Notes: generated by a model from the letters alone, not told the origin. 64,000 bases of DNA from Prunus persica (GCF_000346465.2 NC_034012.1:6282853-6346852); one strand, 5' to 3'; counted from the stretch's first letter, positions 1 to 15,907 are shown. Translations and numbers: made by a program.

Positions 1-224
1 ATTGAGTTCATGATGATCTTGCTTTCCTTCTTCGTGTATCCATGTATGTCTGTCTTGGAATTGGAATTTGAGTTCAAAAAGTTTATTCTTTGTTCTTGTT
101 TCTGCTTTTAGTAGTAAACTTGATATGTGAACCCTTGCTTATGCTTATTTTGGTTTCTAGGGTAATATATACTTAATGCAGCTTGATTTAGTATTTAAGT
201 ATTCCATTTATGTCTCAATTATAG
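1..224 (+). other. Intron of the cytidylyltransferase gene
   Basis: The first 224 bases are T-rich with no coding signal and end in a TTATAG acceptor directly before the first visible exon, so they read as the 3' part of an intron. Confidence 0.7.
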
Positions 225-3672
<3,448 letters not shown>

Positions 3673-4026
3673 ATTTATTCTTGTTGATGTCCATTGGTTA
3701 GGCTGAAATACTTATTTATGGTATTAATGTAGAAGTAATCTAATATGAATTCCAAAGGCTAAGTTTGTGTAACAGCCTAAAGTAAGGCTTGGATCTTCAA
3801 ATACAATTATTAGTAATCTCTCCTCTTCAAATACAATTATTAGAAAAATCTCAAATTGTGCAAAAATCCTACAAGTCGTTTTTAGCGTTATCCATGGATG
3901 TATGCTAGAGATGTGATGTGGTGGGTGGTTTTTTTCTAAAGGAACTCATTCGAGTTTCCACAAATTATTGCTTTCTTGTTTCCGAATCTCTCACATCACA
4001 TGAGGGTGATACCACCATCAGGAGAT

Positions 4027-4194
4027 GTTATTGAGCATTTTGGATTATCCTACTTTGCTAGCATGTGTGCGTAGGTTTCCTTGCAAGTGTAACAAAACGA
4101 AACTCATCCCTACCTTTTTCTTTTTCTTTTCCATCATTTGACATAATGTGATCCCTCTCACACCTCTACACATAGTGAAGTGGCTTGTCCGAGA

Positions 4195-4229
<35 letters not shown>

Positions 4230-4298
4230 GAGGACGTGTAGTGCTAGTGACTTCCATGACAGCATGTTATTGAGCATTTTGGATTATCCTACTTTGCT
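4027..4298 (+). repeat. Spaced direct repeat, ~33 bp, two copies
   Basis: The words GTTATTGAGCATTTTGGATT and ATCCTACTTTGCT recur about 239 bp apart (from 4027 and from 4266) without mismatch across the core. The interval between the copies includes the GA microsatellite. Confidence 0.8.
4193..4227 (+). repeat. (GA)n microsatellite
   Basis: Uninterrupted GA dinucleotide run between the two copies of the spaced direct repeat. Confidence 0.9.
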
Positions 4299-5074
4299 GC
4301 AAGAAGTTCAAGAGGGGTGTTTTAGCTTCGCCACCTTCTTCTTCAGTTGGTGAAAATTTAAATTCATCGATTAACAATTAATATGGTGGCAATCCTACGC
4401 CTGATGGACATAAACTTACACAACTTTTGTTCGGTTTTCTAATTTTTCGTCTACATAGATGTTCGATCTTCGGAATATTGGGATCCCTAAGGATTTCCTT
4501 TTTATTTGATAAAGGGGGAGGGGGAAAGAAATTCAGATTGATATCAGAGCACATCAAAGTAAATGACAAAAACAGAGACTACACATCTTTCACATTTTCA
4601 GAAATTACACTTGTTTTTCCTATATAGAGGATATTAGTTGTACAGTACTAAAGCTACCAGTATAAGTTGAAGCTAGAAATCTCAATTTTATAATAAATCT
4701 TGATGGCTGTATTGGCTGCAATATTATTAATATTCATCTACCTGGGAAACTTTAACTTTGTTGAACAAAGATTTAAAGGTCCCAAAAGTAGCTTTGGTTA
4801 AGTGTGAATATAATTTTAATTTCATGTCAAAGAAAAAGTATGGAAACAATAAGAGAGCTGCCATAGTTTCATTATTAAAGGTGAATTATTCTACCCAAAC
4901 ACATACAAAATTCTTTCATTCTGAACTCCGTAAGGAAAGAATGACTCACAAAATCTAAGAAGACAGGAAGAGAAAATAGTAAAACCAAATACTAATATGA
5001 AGCTCAAAACAAGTTCATGAGTTTCTGCAGAACAGATCCCATCTGTGATTTTGAATTAAGCTGAACATGAGCTC

Positions 5075-5617
5075 TTAGGTTGTGACAATTTCAGCAAGAG
5101 AGGGCATGGAGCCACTTGACTTGAGCCTATGCCTGCAAGTAGGGCAAGAAGAGTGGCGGAGCAACCATTTGTCAATGCATGCAACATGAAACCAATGGTT
5201 GCATTTGGGCAGGACCCTTATCTTGTCCCCATCAGAAAAGTCCACCAAACAAATAGCACAACCGGAAGAAGAAGAAGATGATGATGATGGAGAAGTGTTC
5301 AAATCGGCACTATAAGTTGAAGTGGGCAAAGCTACCATCTCCTCCTTCTTAAGCCCTGAATTAAGCCTGCGCGAAGCTACCCATTGGACAGGTTCGGTAA
5401 GGGCACGGTTGGCACACTGAAAAACACATTGTAACATGGAGTTGAGACCAAGAGCACATACAAAAGCACAGAAAATGGCTGCCAAGATGACCATAGAATT
5501 GAGATGGTTTGGGGGTTGGAGTTGATCATGATGAGGGTCTTGATCACAGAGTGTTCTGATTGATGTTGGACTAGGAATTGGAGGAATTGGAGGAATTGGA
5601 GGGGGTGTTTGAGCCAT
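5075..5617 (-). CDS. ATL-family RING-H2 E3 ubiquitin ligase
   Basis: A single-exon gene of 180 residues, typical of ATL ligases, which are membrane-anchored E3s acting in defence, hormone and stress responses. A proline-rich N-terminus (residues 4-17) precedes one hydrophobic segment (about 42-64). Next is a [15 protein letters not shown] stretch in the position of the ATL 'GLD' motif, a serine run (110-118) and the RING-H2 domain. All eight zinc ligands are present: C120, C123, C139, H141, H144, C147, C158 and C161, with spacing C-x2-C-x15-C-x1-H-x2-H-x2-C-x10-C-x2-C. The conserved tryptophan between the sixth and seventh ligands (W151) is in place, which supports E2 binding. The start is the first ATG of the frame. 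Lack of introns fits the family. The individual ATL number is not assigned. Confidence 0.92.
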   Translation of the reverse strand: MAQTPPPIPPIPPIPSPTSIRTLCDQDPHHDQLQPPNHLNSMVILAAIFCAFVCALGLNSMLQCVFQCANRALTEPVQWVASRRLNSGLKKEEMVALPTSTYSADLNTSPSSSSSSSSGCAICLVDFSDGDKIRVLPKCNHWFHVACIDKWLLRHSSCPTCRHRLKSSGSMPSLAEIVTT

Positions 5618-7221
5618 GGAGATAGAGATGAAGTGGTGGAGATAATTGGGAACTTTTGATAGTGTAGTGGCGGAGAAGATAGAGATGAGAATTAATTAGT
5701 GGAAAGGAGGGTTATGCAATGCACATAGTTGATTTTACATGCTGAAAGGGAGCTTGCATTTGAGGGAGACAAAAGCAAGTCGAGACTAAGGATGAGTTAA
5801 TGGATGGAGGATGTGCAGAGTAAAATATATAGAGGAATATTTCGGAATTATGCCACGTGGTGTTACAATTCATTTGTGTTATATCATGTGCAATTTCATC
5901 AATTACACATATTACGACACTAGAAATAGTAACATCACATAAAGTTGTTATTATCACACCTTAATTATTTTTTCCATGATATATGGGAAGAATGGTCCTC
6001 AAGTAATGGAAGGTGTGGAGAGTAAAATGATAGATGAGGAAAATGGTGGCATGTTTGGATATGCTTACTTGGCAATCCACTGTCTTCTTTCTCTTTTGTT
6101 TATGCGCTTCAAAGATATGCCAAGGTATATCTATATATCTCCCTGTGATCTATCTAAAGAAACCTGACCAATTCTTATTGGTTCTTTCTTTCTTTCCATC
6201 AATCAACTTGCACTAGACATCAAGGTCTTTTGAAAAAGTAAACCAACTCTACTAAGACCTTTCCTGTTTGTGAATCTTTTATCCTATTTCTTGATTGGAA
6301 TTTCAATATTTCAAATGGGCTTCACTTAAGGCTCTGGTCTCTTAGAAGGTTTATCTTTTCAGGGCCTGGCTAGTCCTGAAAATTCAATGGCAGTAGAGCA
6401 TTAGGTTGAGTCTTAGGTTGAGTCGGACTTGAAATAGAATGCTAGGCCCTGCCCATTTTGTAATAAGTTGTGCTAGCAATGGTTAACCACCTGTGCGGGC
6501 CGCAATAACCACCAATAAGTTATGAGTCCGATTATTATCAACGGTTTACAGTTACTCACAATTCATCACAAGTAAACTCGTATTAGATACAAACATTATC
6601 CAAATAAGCTCCGGCATTATTAAAATAGCACTCGCGTGCAAAGAGTATCATCAACCGCATGTATGTAAAAGCATATGCTTCTGTTGTTTTCTGATTCATG
6701 CCTAATCTTTGTTTCTTTTAGATAGTTTTGGACCTCCCAAAGTCCTTTTCCCAACTCCGACAACCTTCTTCCAACGTAGAGTGCCTGTCTTTTATTTGGT
6801 AGTATTCTGATTGGAGTAGTTGCCTTGGGCAATTCAACCAAGCTTTGACAATTCACTGGTCAAGGCACTAAAATCCAAGAAAGGAACATCACAGTGACCA
6901 CCAACATAAACTAATGCTAAAGAAATTAAAATAAAAACTTAACCACCTTAACGAGTATGAAATTTTATTACAACCGATCTCGGTGTTATTTGTTGTAAAA
7001 TCATTTATTATACGCTGTATATTATTTTGTCAAGTTTTCGAACTTACATTCTTCAACCATCTTATTTGGATAGTAGAGAGAGTTTGGTATTTCATTTTTT
7101 TCTTATAATCACATTCTCAGGCCAGTATCATAACAAGCAATAAATAAATAAATGCATCCAACTTCTCATCTGTTACATACATTTTGGGAAATCTACCTCC
7201 AACAATATATATTAATTAGGT
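5618..7221. other. Intergenic region, no gene recognised
   Basis: 5618-5960 is the upstream region of the ATL gene. The remainder is AT-rich with only short chance frames. Nothing repeated or coding could be supported. Confidence 0.5.
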
Positions 7222-9258
7222 CTACTGGTGAACAACCAGAGAAACCACACCATTTACCACCTTCTCACTCTCCACAACCACCACATTGCTTGACACATTT
7301 GTCACAGCATGAGCTGTGAACTTGTCCTCCCCTTTTGTATAGAATGAGTACTGGAAATTATTAATCCTGTTGGGAAACACCAAAACAGATGAAAAATCAG
7401 CCACCCATTTGGTCCCATTGCCCTCCACATTCAATCTCCCCACCGTTGATTTCAACCCCATCCCAACCACATTGTTCTGATCAATCACCACTTGATCAAT
7501 ATCCCCAAACTGCCCCTCTAACTGGACTATTGGAACCTGTGAGCTCCCTGTAAACATGTTGTTCACAATATTTAGCCCAAAAACCTTGCCATTGACAGAT
7601 TTTAAGACTATATTTGCATCACCTAAGAAGAACCCATTTGTCACATGAACTTGAACTGGGTCTTCCAAGACTATGGCATTGAAATCCAAGTAGCAATTAT
7701 CCAATCTGGTTTGAGAGTTCCCTGCCAATTTTACCAAAATGCCTATGCCACCAAACCCTGTGGCCTTATTATAGCAATGTGCCCCAGTGACCACGTTTGC
7801 CTGGCCCCTCAGCATAATACCAATAGCAGCCGAGAATATTACAACGTCAGTAATGGCATTGTCATTGCTGGCAAGGTCAATGGCAGTGCCTGTAAAATCC
7901 CTCTCACCTTTGTCTCCTCCAACCGTTGAGTGCTGCCCCAAGAAGGTGTTTGATATGAAGGTCTCGTGGCCTTTTTGGACTAAAATGCCTTCTGTTGTAA
8001 AGTGGAGGAAGAAGCAGTTGGTTATTCGAATTCGGGCCGAATCCACGACGAAAATGCCTCCTCCTCTGAAGCTTGAATCGAAGAGAATGTCTCTGAATGT
8101 GATGTCCTCATAGTAGATGCCTACATTATTATTGTTTTGGGCTTTCTCAAAGAAGGCGGCATTGCTGGCGATGGTGGCTTTTTGCTTGAGTTTTTGGGAA
8201 CTTGGTGACCATAGTTCAATGAGATGGCGGTCCCCTGGGAATGTGGATGAGCCTCGTAGAGATCCTCCTTGTACCTAAATAATAAAAAATTACAAGAATT
8301 TAATTAATTAAAAATTATTGGGAAAAAGGAAAAGGTTAATTTGTCTATGAAAAAGTAATAGTAAAAAGTATTATGTACCATAAAAAAAGAAGAAAAGAAA
8401 TGACTTTCTGACTCTGACATGAAAAGAAAGCTCTAAAAGTCGGTGCACAAACTACAAAATGGCGACGTGGCACAAACCCATTTCGTCAAAAGCTTATATT
8501 TTTTTCTTTATTTAGGGGTTAATTTCTATATATTTTATTTCTCAAAAGACAATTGTAATTTCCATCAGTAATTATAAATATTTCATTTTTTGACCTTTCT
8601 CACGGTTTAGTTTTGACGGCCAAAGACTGTAAATATATATTATAATTTTTATATCTAAATTTATTGGCCGTATCCGAGAGAGAGTTGATTCTTGGACTTG
8701 TACTGTTGTCCAACAACACCACCATGACGCAGACACTGACAGAGAGAGGAAAGAAGAGACTGACCACAACATTGCCAGCACCTGATGGGAACCTAAGAGG
8801 TTGGCTGATTTTGTAATTTCCACCTTGAAGATCAATAACAACGCCTCCCAGGTCAGTGATTCCAGGCAGCAATTCAAGCCCGGATTTCAGTTGAAAAGCC
8901 TCCTCCACCGCTTTGAGTAGGGCATCTGTGCTGTCCTCTGCTCCAGTCGGATCTGCCCCGTACCCGATTGGGTAAAACACCCTCCCATTCTAATTAACAA
9001 TACATAACACCACACATTAAGTAACTAATTAAACTTAATTTTAAAACCAAGTTAAATAAATAAATAAAACAAGTGAAATGAACAATATCTATATATATCT
9101 CATACCCTTGTGACATTTGAAGCTTGAGCCAGTGAAAAGGGCAGCTTGGAATGATTGAATGCTGACAGCATTTGTTGCCTGTAAGAAGAACATTTAGCTT
9201 CTTCTACCAAGAAGAAGAAGAAGAAGAAACACAATGCTGCTGATGGGATGGGCCTCAT
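7222..9258 (-). CDS. QRT3-like polygalacturonase, copy 1
   Basis: Three exons on the minus strand, 9258-9106, 8989-8765 and 8274-7222, give about 476 residues, close to the ~480 of Arabidopsis QRT3, a polygalacturonase-like protein that breaks down pectin of the pollen mother cell wall. The N-terminus has a very phenylalanine-rich signal peptide (residues ~9-18). The GYGADPTGAEDSTDALLKAV block is the start of the pectate-lyase-3 type beta-helix. The long third exon carries beta-helix coils such as FRGGGIFVVDSARI and HCYNKATGFGGIGI. All introns are phase 0 with GT-AG ends. Start chosen as the ATG directly before the signal peptide. The protein is clearly paralogous to the gene at 27953-29936 with the same exon structure. 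Substrate and tissue are inferred from the family. Confidence 0.9.
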
Positions 9259-9341
9259 TCTCTTTCAACTGCACTTTGCTCTTTCAAAAACAGAGAGAGC
9301 TGCTGTATATGCTGCTCTCCCCTGTTTCTTTGGCCTCCTTT

Positions 9342-9344
<3 letters not shown>

Positions 9345-9382
<38 letters not shown>
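9345..9382 (+). repeat. (GA)n microsatellite in the leader of QRT3-like copy 1
   Basis: A pure GA/CT run of about 38 bp lies between the start codon at 9258 and the TATA-like box at 9417-9427, so it probably falls in the 5' untranslated leader, where it reads as CT repeats on the transcribed strand. Confidence 0.85.
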
Positions 9383-9385
<3 letters not shown>

Positions 9386-9416
9386 AAAATTTGGTTGGGG
9401 GTGTTTTGGGGTCTTG

Positions 9417-9427
9417 ATATTTATATA
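9417..9427 (-). promoter_or_regulatory. TATA-like box of QRT3-like copy 1
   Basis: Minus-strand CTATATAAATA lies about 160 bp upstream of the start codon, just beyond the CT tract. The assignment rests on motif and position only. Confidence 0.4.
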
Positions 9428-9808
9428 GTTTTGAGCCTAACAAAAGAATTATAAAAAAAAATAAAAGGTATATTTTAGAAAAAAGAATAAGGGGAAAAGA
9501 AGAAAGGAAAGGAACAAAATTTCGGTCTCCCTTTCGGTTATTAGTTTTATGGTTGTTAATTATCTGTCGTCGAATTTATTTATTATATAATATTGTTGTT
9601 GTCGTTAAAATTTATGTTGTGTTATTATTACTATTATCACCATTTGTTTGGTTGGTTAAATTGCTAGCAACCTTTGAAAGCAAGGAATATGATGGAAATT
9701 TCATTAACCAAAAAATATCAATAAATGATACTTTATTATCAATGGATGAATGGAAGAAAGAAGAGAAGTTACGAGTTTAAAATGGAGAATTACCCAGTAA
9801 ATAAAGGT

Positions 9809-10102
9809 CTAGCACATGGGTAGCACCACCGTGGAAAAGTGAATTCACATAGAAAACAATCTTAAGGCAACTCAATATATGAAAAGAGACAAACTAATAA
9901 TCCTGCCCTGGAAAAGTGAATTCACATAGAAGACAATCTTAAGGCACATGGGTAGCACATAATCTAGCACATGGGTAGCACCACCGTGGAAAAGTGAATT
10001 CACATAGACGACAATCTTAAGGCAACTCAATATATGAAAAGAGACAAACTAATAACCCTGCCATGGAAAAGTGAATTCACATAGAAGACAATCTTAAGGC
10101 AA
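9809..10102 (+). repeat. Higher-order tandem repeat, ~77-bp monomers in a 155-bp dimer
   Basis: The word GGAAAAGTGAATTCACATAG begins near 9832, 9909, 9987 and 10063, a spacing of about 77 bp. TAGCACATGGGTAGCACCAC begins only at 9810 and 9965, so the array is best read as two 155-bp dimers of two alternating monomers, the second dimer incomplete. Confidence 0.85.
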
Positions 10103-12650
10103 CTCCTCTTTAACCTCCTTATAGAGAATGACAAAAAAAACTATAAATGTCTATTTTTCGAATGTAAAATCTGTATATTTCATCAGATTTAGTACTAGTA
10201 AAACAAAACATATTTCATCAAATCTAGAAAGTTTAATTGGAGTTTTATAATTGAGATTTCATAAATTTGAAGTGTCTTTTGATGAATTCTTCTATCCAAA
10301 TGATACATTATAGTGTAATTAGAATGATTATTTGGCATTGCAACAACTCAAAATCCAACCAATCTAGTTACTGTTTCATACGGTGTTCGAAGGGAAGGTT
10401 AATTAAATTCTTTAATAATTTCTTCTTTGGGTTACATCGGAGGAAATCAAACCTTAAACCTATTACAATCCTAACATCCCACTCTCCCTCACAAATTTAT
10501 TGTATATTATAATTTGAACATTTTCTAAATCGTTTGAAAATCTAAATCCTTTTATTTCTTAATCCTTATATTCCACAATCTTAAAGCACATATGTAGACA
10601 GCCATGCTTAGCTTTTTAGGAAAGTGATGATCAGAATCCTTTAGAAAACCTTTGGTTAAGTTTTGCCTTTCCCTTCTTTCTCGTTTTTTTTTTTCCTGCA
10701 AACGAAGCATGCACTAAAGAGACTTCTTTTACAGTTTTGTTTCACAGAAAAACATACAAAAAGTTAGATTGGATTTAATTACAACAATTATGGAGGTGGT
10801 TGAGACTTGAAATACGTCTATATCTTTGCTGCTACCTTTGCAGTCTATGGCATGGAGGAGCAGGTTGTGACGTACTAACTCACATTAATGGAATTATGAC
10901 TTCCACGTCTCCTTCAAAACTTGTTATGATAAAAAGTTGTGTGTTAGAATGATCTCAATAAGTAATATTCTTAATCTTCTTATAACAAAATTCGACTTAT
11001 TAATTTATGTCTGCTAAATTGACAAATATGACCATTGATTAGGTCTTTTAGTATATGTATATAAATTTTATGAAAATTCGATGGTACGAGAGTGGATTTA
11101 TTAAAAGGTTAAAGAAGTACCCTCATTTTATTTAGTATATAATACTTTTTTTTTTTAATTTTTTTTATAAAAGGCAATTGAAGTTTATTAGATCAAGGAT
11201 AAAAAGAGTACAAAGAAAAAACTGTAAATGGAGTCATTCCAATAGCAGTACGTACGGTGGACATGTGCAAAATTTTCCTCAGTGACATGAGTCAGCCAAA
11301 AAATTGAAATAATCTGAATCACTCGAATCAAATCATTACAGTCCAATTCGGTATTAAGTTGTTTGATCTTTTTTATTGATCAAAACTAAAAAAAACCGAG
11401 CATTATAATTAATTCATCACAACACAAACTATGTGCATCCGTTAATCCGGAGTCTTCCCTTTGAAAAATTAATTCATCACAACTATGAATTCGTTAATCC
11501 AGAGTCTTTGGAGTATTATATATGTAGAAACACCATATACTCTTCCTATATATTTATGTATGTATATTATGGATTGAGGATAGTTTAATGTTATAGCTTA
11601 TACACATGCGATTTTCGTAGCAACAAACTATATATTCAATTTGTTGGCGGGCATCATATCATATCATGAAGATCACTGAAATCCTTAATTAGCATATATA
11701 TATTTGGCATTATTGCAATTATCTGCTCTAATCATTTTTTCAAATTATATAATTAGCCTTAATTAGCTATATCACTATATATCATATTTGTGAAGTCAAT
11801 TATACATGTGTGGGTAGCGCATGTGGGTATTTCCTTAGAATTAATTAATCACAACTCAATTATATATGTTTGTGTGGCGCAGGTGGCTATTCACTTAGAA
11901 TTAATTAATCACAACACAAACTATGTGCACCCGTAAATCCATAGTCTGCCATTTGAAGAATTAATCATTAACTGGGTCCGCTAGTGGTTGAGGTGTCAAT
12001 GAATCGGATTTTGATTCGAATTCGATCCGAATTAGATGTAATTAATAGGAGATAGATTTAGTGGCATAATTCAATAATTCAATTATGTTCCGAATAGGTT
12101 AACTCATTAAGTTAACAGGACAAATCTGAATTTGGTAATCCAATTAGATAATGATCCGATTTGATTGATATAATATGTATTTTATTTTTACTTACTAAAT
12201 ATGTATATGCACTTTTTATTAATATAAATAATTTATTTATTTTTTATATTTCATGCCTAATATTTTAGTAAATTTAGGTTTTACCCATAAAAAAACTTTC
12301 ACTTTTGGAAAAAGACAAAGCTTTTTCAAAAAAGACAGAATAACCTCTCAACTTTCAAACAAAAGACATGCAAATGTAAATGATTTCTTAGGAAATCAAA
12401 AAATAAATAAGGGCAATTTTGTCCATTTTTGCTTCTTTTAAAAATTTTCTCTCTCCTTTGGGCTTTTCCAAAGTCTCCCTAATATTTTATACATTAAACA
12501 TTAAGCCCAATTATATTCAAATCCATTAAGCACAATGTTACATCCAACTAACCTAACTTCACACTTAACCAAGGCTAAAGCTAACTAATAACCCTGCCTC
12601 TTTTTTTTTATTTTATTTAAAAAAATTTTTTAAAGGCAAATTAACCCTAC
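10103..12650. other. Intergenic, AT-rich, with dispersed repeats
   Basis: No gene is recognised. It contains poly-T/A tracts (11150-11170) and a dispersed repeat near 11290-11410 that recurs at about 15500-15620 (shared word CAGTCCAATTCGGTATTAA). It also holds the repeated ATTAATTCATCACAAC motifs listed separately. Confidence 0.5.
11402..11965 (+). repeat. Degenerate repeat built on ATTAATTCATCACAAC
   Basis: The segment ATTAATT(C/A)ATCACAAC followed by ACTATG and a GTTAATCC/GTAAATCC word recurs near 11409, 11467, 11840 and 11900. The pair at 11799-11860 and 11855-11915 also share a 'gcgca-gtgg-tatt' stretch. This is an old local duplication of unknown origin. Confidence 0.6.
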
Positions 12651-12659
12651 TTATCTCCC

Positions 12660-12965
12660 ACTTAAAACTAGGGGTGGGTATGGGTATGGGTTGGGTCGGT
12701 TTTAGTCCCAACCCGATATATATCGGTTTATGGTTTTTTTGGGCTGAAGACCCACTTATTATTAAGCCAACCCAATTCAACCCAACCCAAACTTTTGTGA
12801 TCGGGGTTGAGCGGTTTGGTCAGGTACACTAAAAATTAAGTCTACTTTTAAGTTTTGGTTCCAACCCGTACATAGCGGTTTATGATTCTTTAAACCCAAG
12901 ATCCGCTCATTTTTAGGCCAACCGAACTGAACCAAACCCACTATGATCGGGTTGGACGGATCGAT
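12660..12965 (+). repeat. GGGTTGGGTCGG-type duplicated repeat
   Basis: Two related units, about 12690-12800 and 12850-12960, share the order 'CCAACCCG, ATA(T/C)CGGTTTATG, AAGA(C/T)CC, CCAACC, GATCGGG'. This reads as a tandem pair of a degenerate interspersed repeat directly before the retrotransposon relic. Confidence 0.55.
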
Positions 12966-13019
12966 CGAATTTGTGAAGCTAAAATAGTAAAGTAGGGTAT
13001 GCCTACAACTAAAATTATC

Positions 13020-13690
13020 TAGTGGCAAAGAAAGACCAAGGTAAGTGGAGAGTCTGCGTGACTATACCGACCTCAATAAGGCATATGCCCAAAAGACAAC
13101 TTTCCACCGCCAATAAATGATCAGCTTGTAGATTCCACTTCCGGCAATCAACTACTAAGGTTCATAGATGCTTACTCCGACTATAATCAAATCATGATGC
13201 ATGAGGACGATAAATCAAAGATTTCTTTCATAATTGAAAGAGGCACATACTACTACAAAGTCATACCTTTTGGGCTGATGAATGCCAGATCAACCTACCA
13301 AAGGCTTGTGAACAATATTTTCTAGGAGCAGATAGGCAAAACTATAGAGGTTTAAGTAGATGACATGCTGGTCAAAGCTTCCCAACGAGCTGACCAAATC
13401 ATAAACCTTTCCGAAGCCTTTGGCTTACTCAGAAAATACCACATGAAGTTGAATTCGAGCAAGAACATATTTGGAGTCTCATCCGACCGATTTCTAGGAT
13501 ACTTAGTCACCTAAAGAGGTATCGAAGCACATCCCAATCAAATCAAGGCCATCCTCAATATGAAGTCACCTGCTAGGACGAAGGAGATATAAAGTCTAAT
13601 GGATAGAGTAGCAGCTCTCAACCGAATCCTCTTGAGATCTACCGACAAGTGCATACCATTTTTCAAAGCCTTGAAACAATGACAAAAAGA
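13020..13690 (+). pseudogene. Decayed Ty3/gypsy reverse transcriptase fragment
   Basis: The frame reads recognisable pieces of a Ty3/gypsy polymerase in order: KWRVCV, FMDAYSGYNQ-like FIDAYSDYNQIMMHED, FGLMNARSTYQRLVN, VDDMLVKASQRAD (catalytic 'YVDD' region) and FLGYLVT, followed by a connection-domain start RGIEAHPNQIKAI. It is broken by several in-frame stops (for example after NNIF near 13321, in 'EV-stop-VDDM' and after YLVT) and at least two frameshifts between 13055 and 13115. No LTRs, RNase H or integrase are seen nearby, so it is an old inactive relic. Confidence 0.85.
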
Positions 13691-13812
13691 CAAATGAGAC
13701 CAAGAGTGTGAAGTAACTTTTCAAAATAATGCAAGAGATCCTAGGTCAGAAATTACTTGAATAATAATAATGTGAAATAGCTGAAGCCCTAAGTACAAAG
13801 TAGGAAGTTACC

Positions 13813-13995
13813 TCTGCTTTCATGGAAGGCCACAGAGAATGAACCAAATTTAGAAACATTTCTGCTATCCCAAGAAGGGGCAGACTTATCGTTGATTTCC
13901 ATTTGATCGACCTTTGCATTGTCGTTGTCGTTCATCGGCTTCGACTTGTCTTCCTACTGCTCAATGACATCGTTCTCGTTCTTGTCCATGGTCTC
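13813..13995 (-). pseudogene. Orphan first-exon-like fragment of an unrecognised gene
   Basis: On the minus strand, from an ATG near 13993, a frame begins MDKNENDVIEQ, meets a TAG, then continues through KSAPSWDSRNVSKFGSF to a donor-like GTAACTT. A related end (FSRAFPENK before GTAACTT) occurs near 18347 on the same strand. This looks like a truncated copy of the first exon of the small gene whose other exons are at 15908-16226 and 17110-17650. Function unknown; the internal stop and missing downstream exons argue it is dead. Confidence 0.35.
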
Positions 13996-14574
13996 TGTTG
14001 TTTTTGTTTTGAGTTTTGAAACCTTGGCTATGAAACCACACGGCAAAATCAGAAAACCGTTCCACGTACAGAATTGGCGCATAACGGTTCTTTTCCATTT
14101 TTGTTCTAGGGGTAAAATGGGCATTAAAAAAAGTCAAATTATCCACCGTTCGTTGAGCTCTTCCACCTTAATCCATGTGGATGGAGATTCAAAACCCCCA
14201 AACACCTTAAAAAAAAAGAAGTCAAAATATCTAGTAGGCTGACTCATTATCACCAAAATAATGAAATTTTTTTATGTGTAATAATAGGCATGAGCTTAAA
14301 ATTGAGGAAAGAAGCACCTATGTTAAATTAATAGTACAGTAATACAATCACGTGATATAATTTGTACATGTATTATAATATAGGTGGACAATAAAGTTAA
14401 TATATTTTTGACTTATATATTATTTTAATTTTGTTAAACTTTCGATTATGGTATTTTTATATTATTCCATATACAGATTATGCAGCATGGTGCATCCTTT
14501 TTATATTATCCATCCCTCCATGTATGTGCGTTGGTGCATCCTTTTTTACGTTGTTCAACCTATTATGAATAGAG

Positions 14575-15465
14575 GGGTCGTTTGGTACGCTGGACTGTCA
14601 TGGATTAGACTAAATACTGGGATTGTCTTGGATTGGCTTGGCTTGGCATAAGCTGGATAAGCCTAGTACTGCGTTTGGTACACAATTGGATTAGGACTAA
14701 ATTTTTAAAATTTTTAAATTTTAAAAAGAAAGCAAATGAATTTTTTTATTTTTGTATTTTTACTTTTCTTCTCTCTCCCTCTACTCTTTCTTCTTCATCT
14801 TCTCTCTGCGTCTTTTCTTTTCATCTCTTCTTCTCCCTGCTCTCTCTCCTTCTCTTATTTTCAATATGTATTCTCTCTTCTTCTAATTTCTACCCCACCG
14901 AAAAACATCATTCAGTTCAGATACTTTGGCTTTGGTGTGGAAAGTAATTTGCAGAAACAAATTTGAGGGAGAGGCAGGAGCTCACACCTAAATCATGGCA
15001 GAAATCCATAGCCCACACCAAAATCATCATCCACAAAAAAACTTGAGAGAGAGAGAGAGAGAGAGAGAGGTAGAAGCAGACTCAAATTGATGAAGACCCA
15101 AAGATAAATCGTGGAACAGCTTCAATTGCAGTGGTGGTTTGTCGTCGCTGACACCGACTGCTGTCGTCATCTGCCATCGTTGTTGCTGCCTGCCATCGCC
15201 GTCTGCAACCCATAGTCGGTAGTTGTGATTGCCGTTTGGGTGGTCAGTGGTTGCCGCTGGTGCTTGGGTGGAGTTGGTTGCAGAGTTTTGGTCGGGACTA
15301 ATAGTCCCTCATTTTCACATGGGTTTAGCTAAGAACACCTAAGAATGTATTTTTGGTGGGCCTAGGATTACTAATCCCACTTAATATTAGGACCAGGTGA
15401 CAACAAACATGGGATTAACTTTTAGCCAAGCCAATCCAAGCCAAGAAGGTGTAACAAACAAGCCC
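14575..15465. mobile_element. Non-autonomous DNA element with inverted ends, ~0.9 kb
   Basis: The left end reads GGGTCGTTTGGTACGCTGGA and the right end, read in reverse complement, GGGCTTGTTTGTTACACC. Inside each end the word CTTGGATTGGCTTGG occurs in opposite orientation. No transposase frame is present. A pure GA run sits inside at about 15047-15070. Interior DNA is low-complexity pyrimidine- and GCTG-rich. The ends resemble those of the element at 18738-19903. A clear target duplication was not identified, so the superfamily is open; PIF/Harbinger or hAT are candidates. Confidence 0.65.
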
Positions 15466-15907
15466 AGATAGAATTAAGGAGTTAGACTAGTTTGCAAAAG
15501 CTTAAATCTCAACCGAAATCAAACAATTGCAGTCCAATTCGGTATTAAACCATTTGATTTTTTTTTTTTAATAATTATTAATCGAAACCAGAAAAAAAGG
15601 GACCATTATGATTTGGATCGATCAATTTGATCGATTCCGCTGAATTGATGCCCAAATAGAATGGTCTTGAGTGTTGGTGAATCTTGAATACCCAATTATT
15701 TCCATTGGTGGATTCATCGAAGCATACATAATGTACAATCATTCAAATAAGACGTGACAAATCATACTTACTTCCATTCAATGTTCTTATAATCAAACAT
15801 AAACTTCATTAGATGAGTACAATTAAAGACATCGAAAATATCAATTTCCACAATGCAACGTCACCATAGTACAGTTCTGTTTTGATAAGTACTATATATA
15901 TAATAAT

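Larger units (their letters stand above)
3673..5074. other. Intergenic, convergent between CCT and ATL
   Basis: This holds the 3' flanks of two convergent genes. It contains a (GA)n tract at about 4193-4227 and a direct repeat of about 33 bp, first at 4027-4059 and again at 4266-4298. No further gene is seen. Confidence 0.6.

Noticed and set aside
7645..8113. Plus-strand frames opposite QRT3-like copy 1
   Set aside because: Shadow frames of the beta-helix coding exon.
14633..14966. Phenylalanine/serine-rich frames
   Set aside because: Translation of a CT-rich low-complexity interior of a DNA element.
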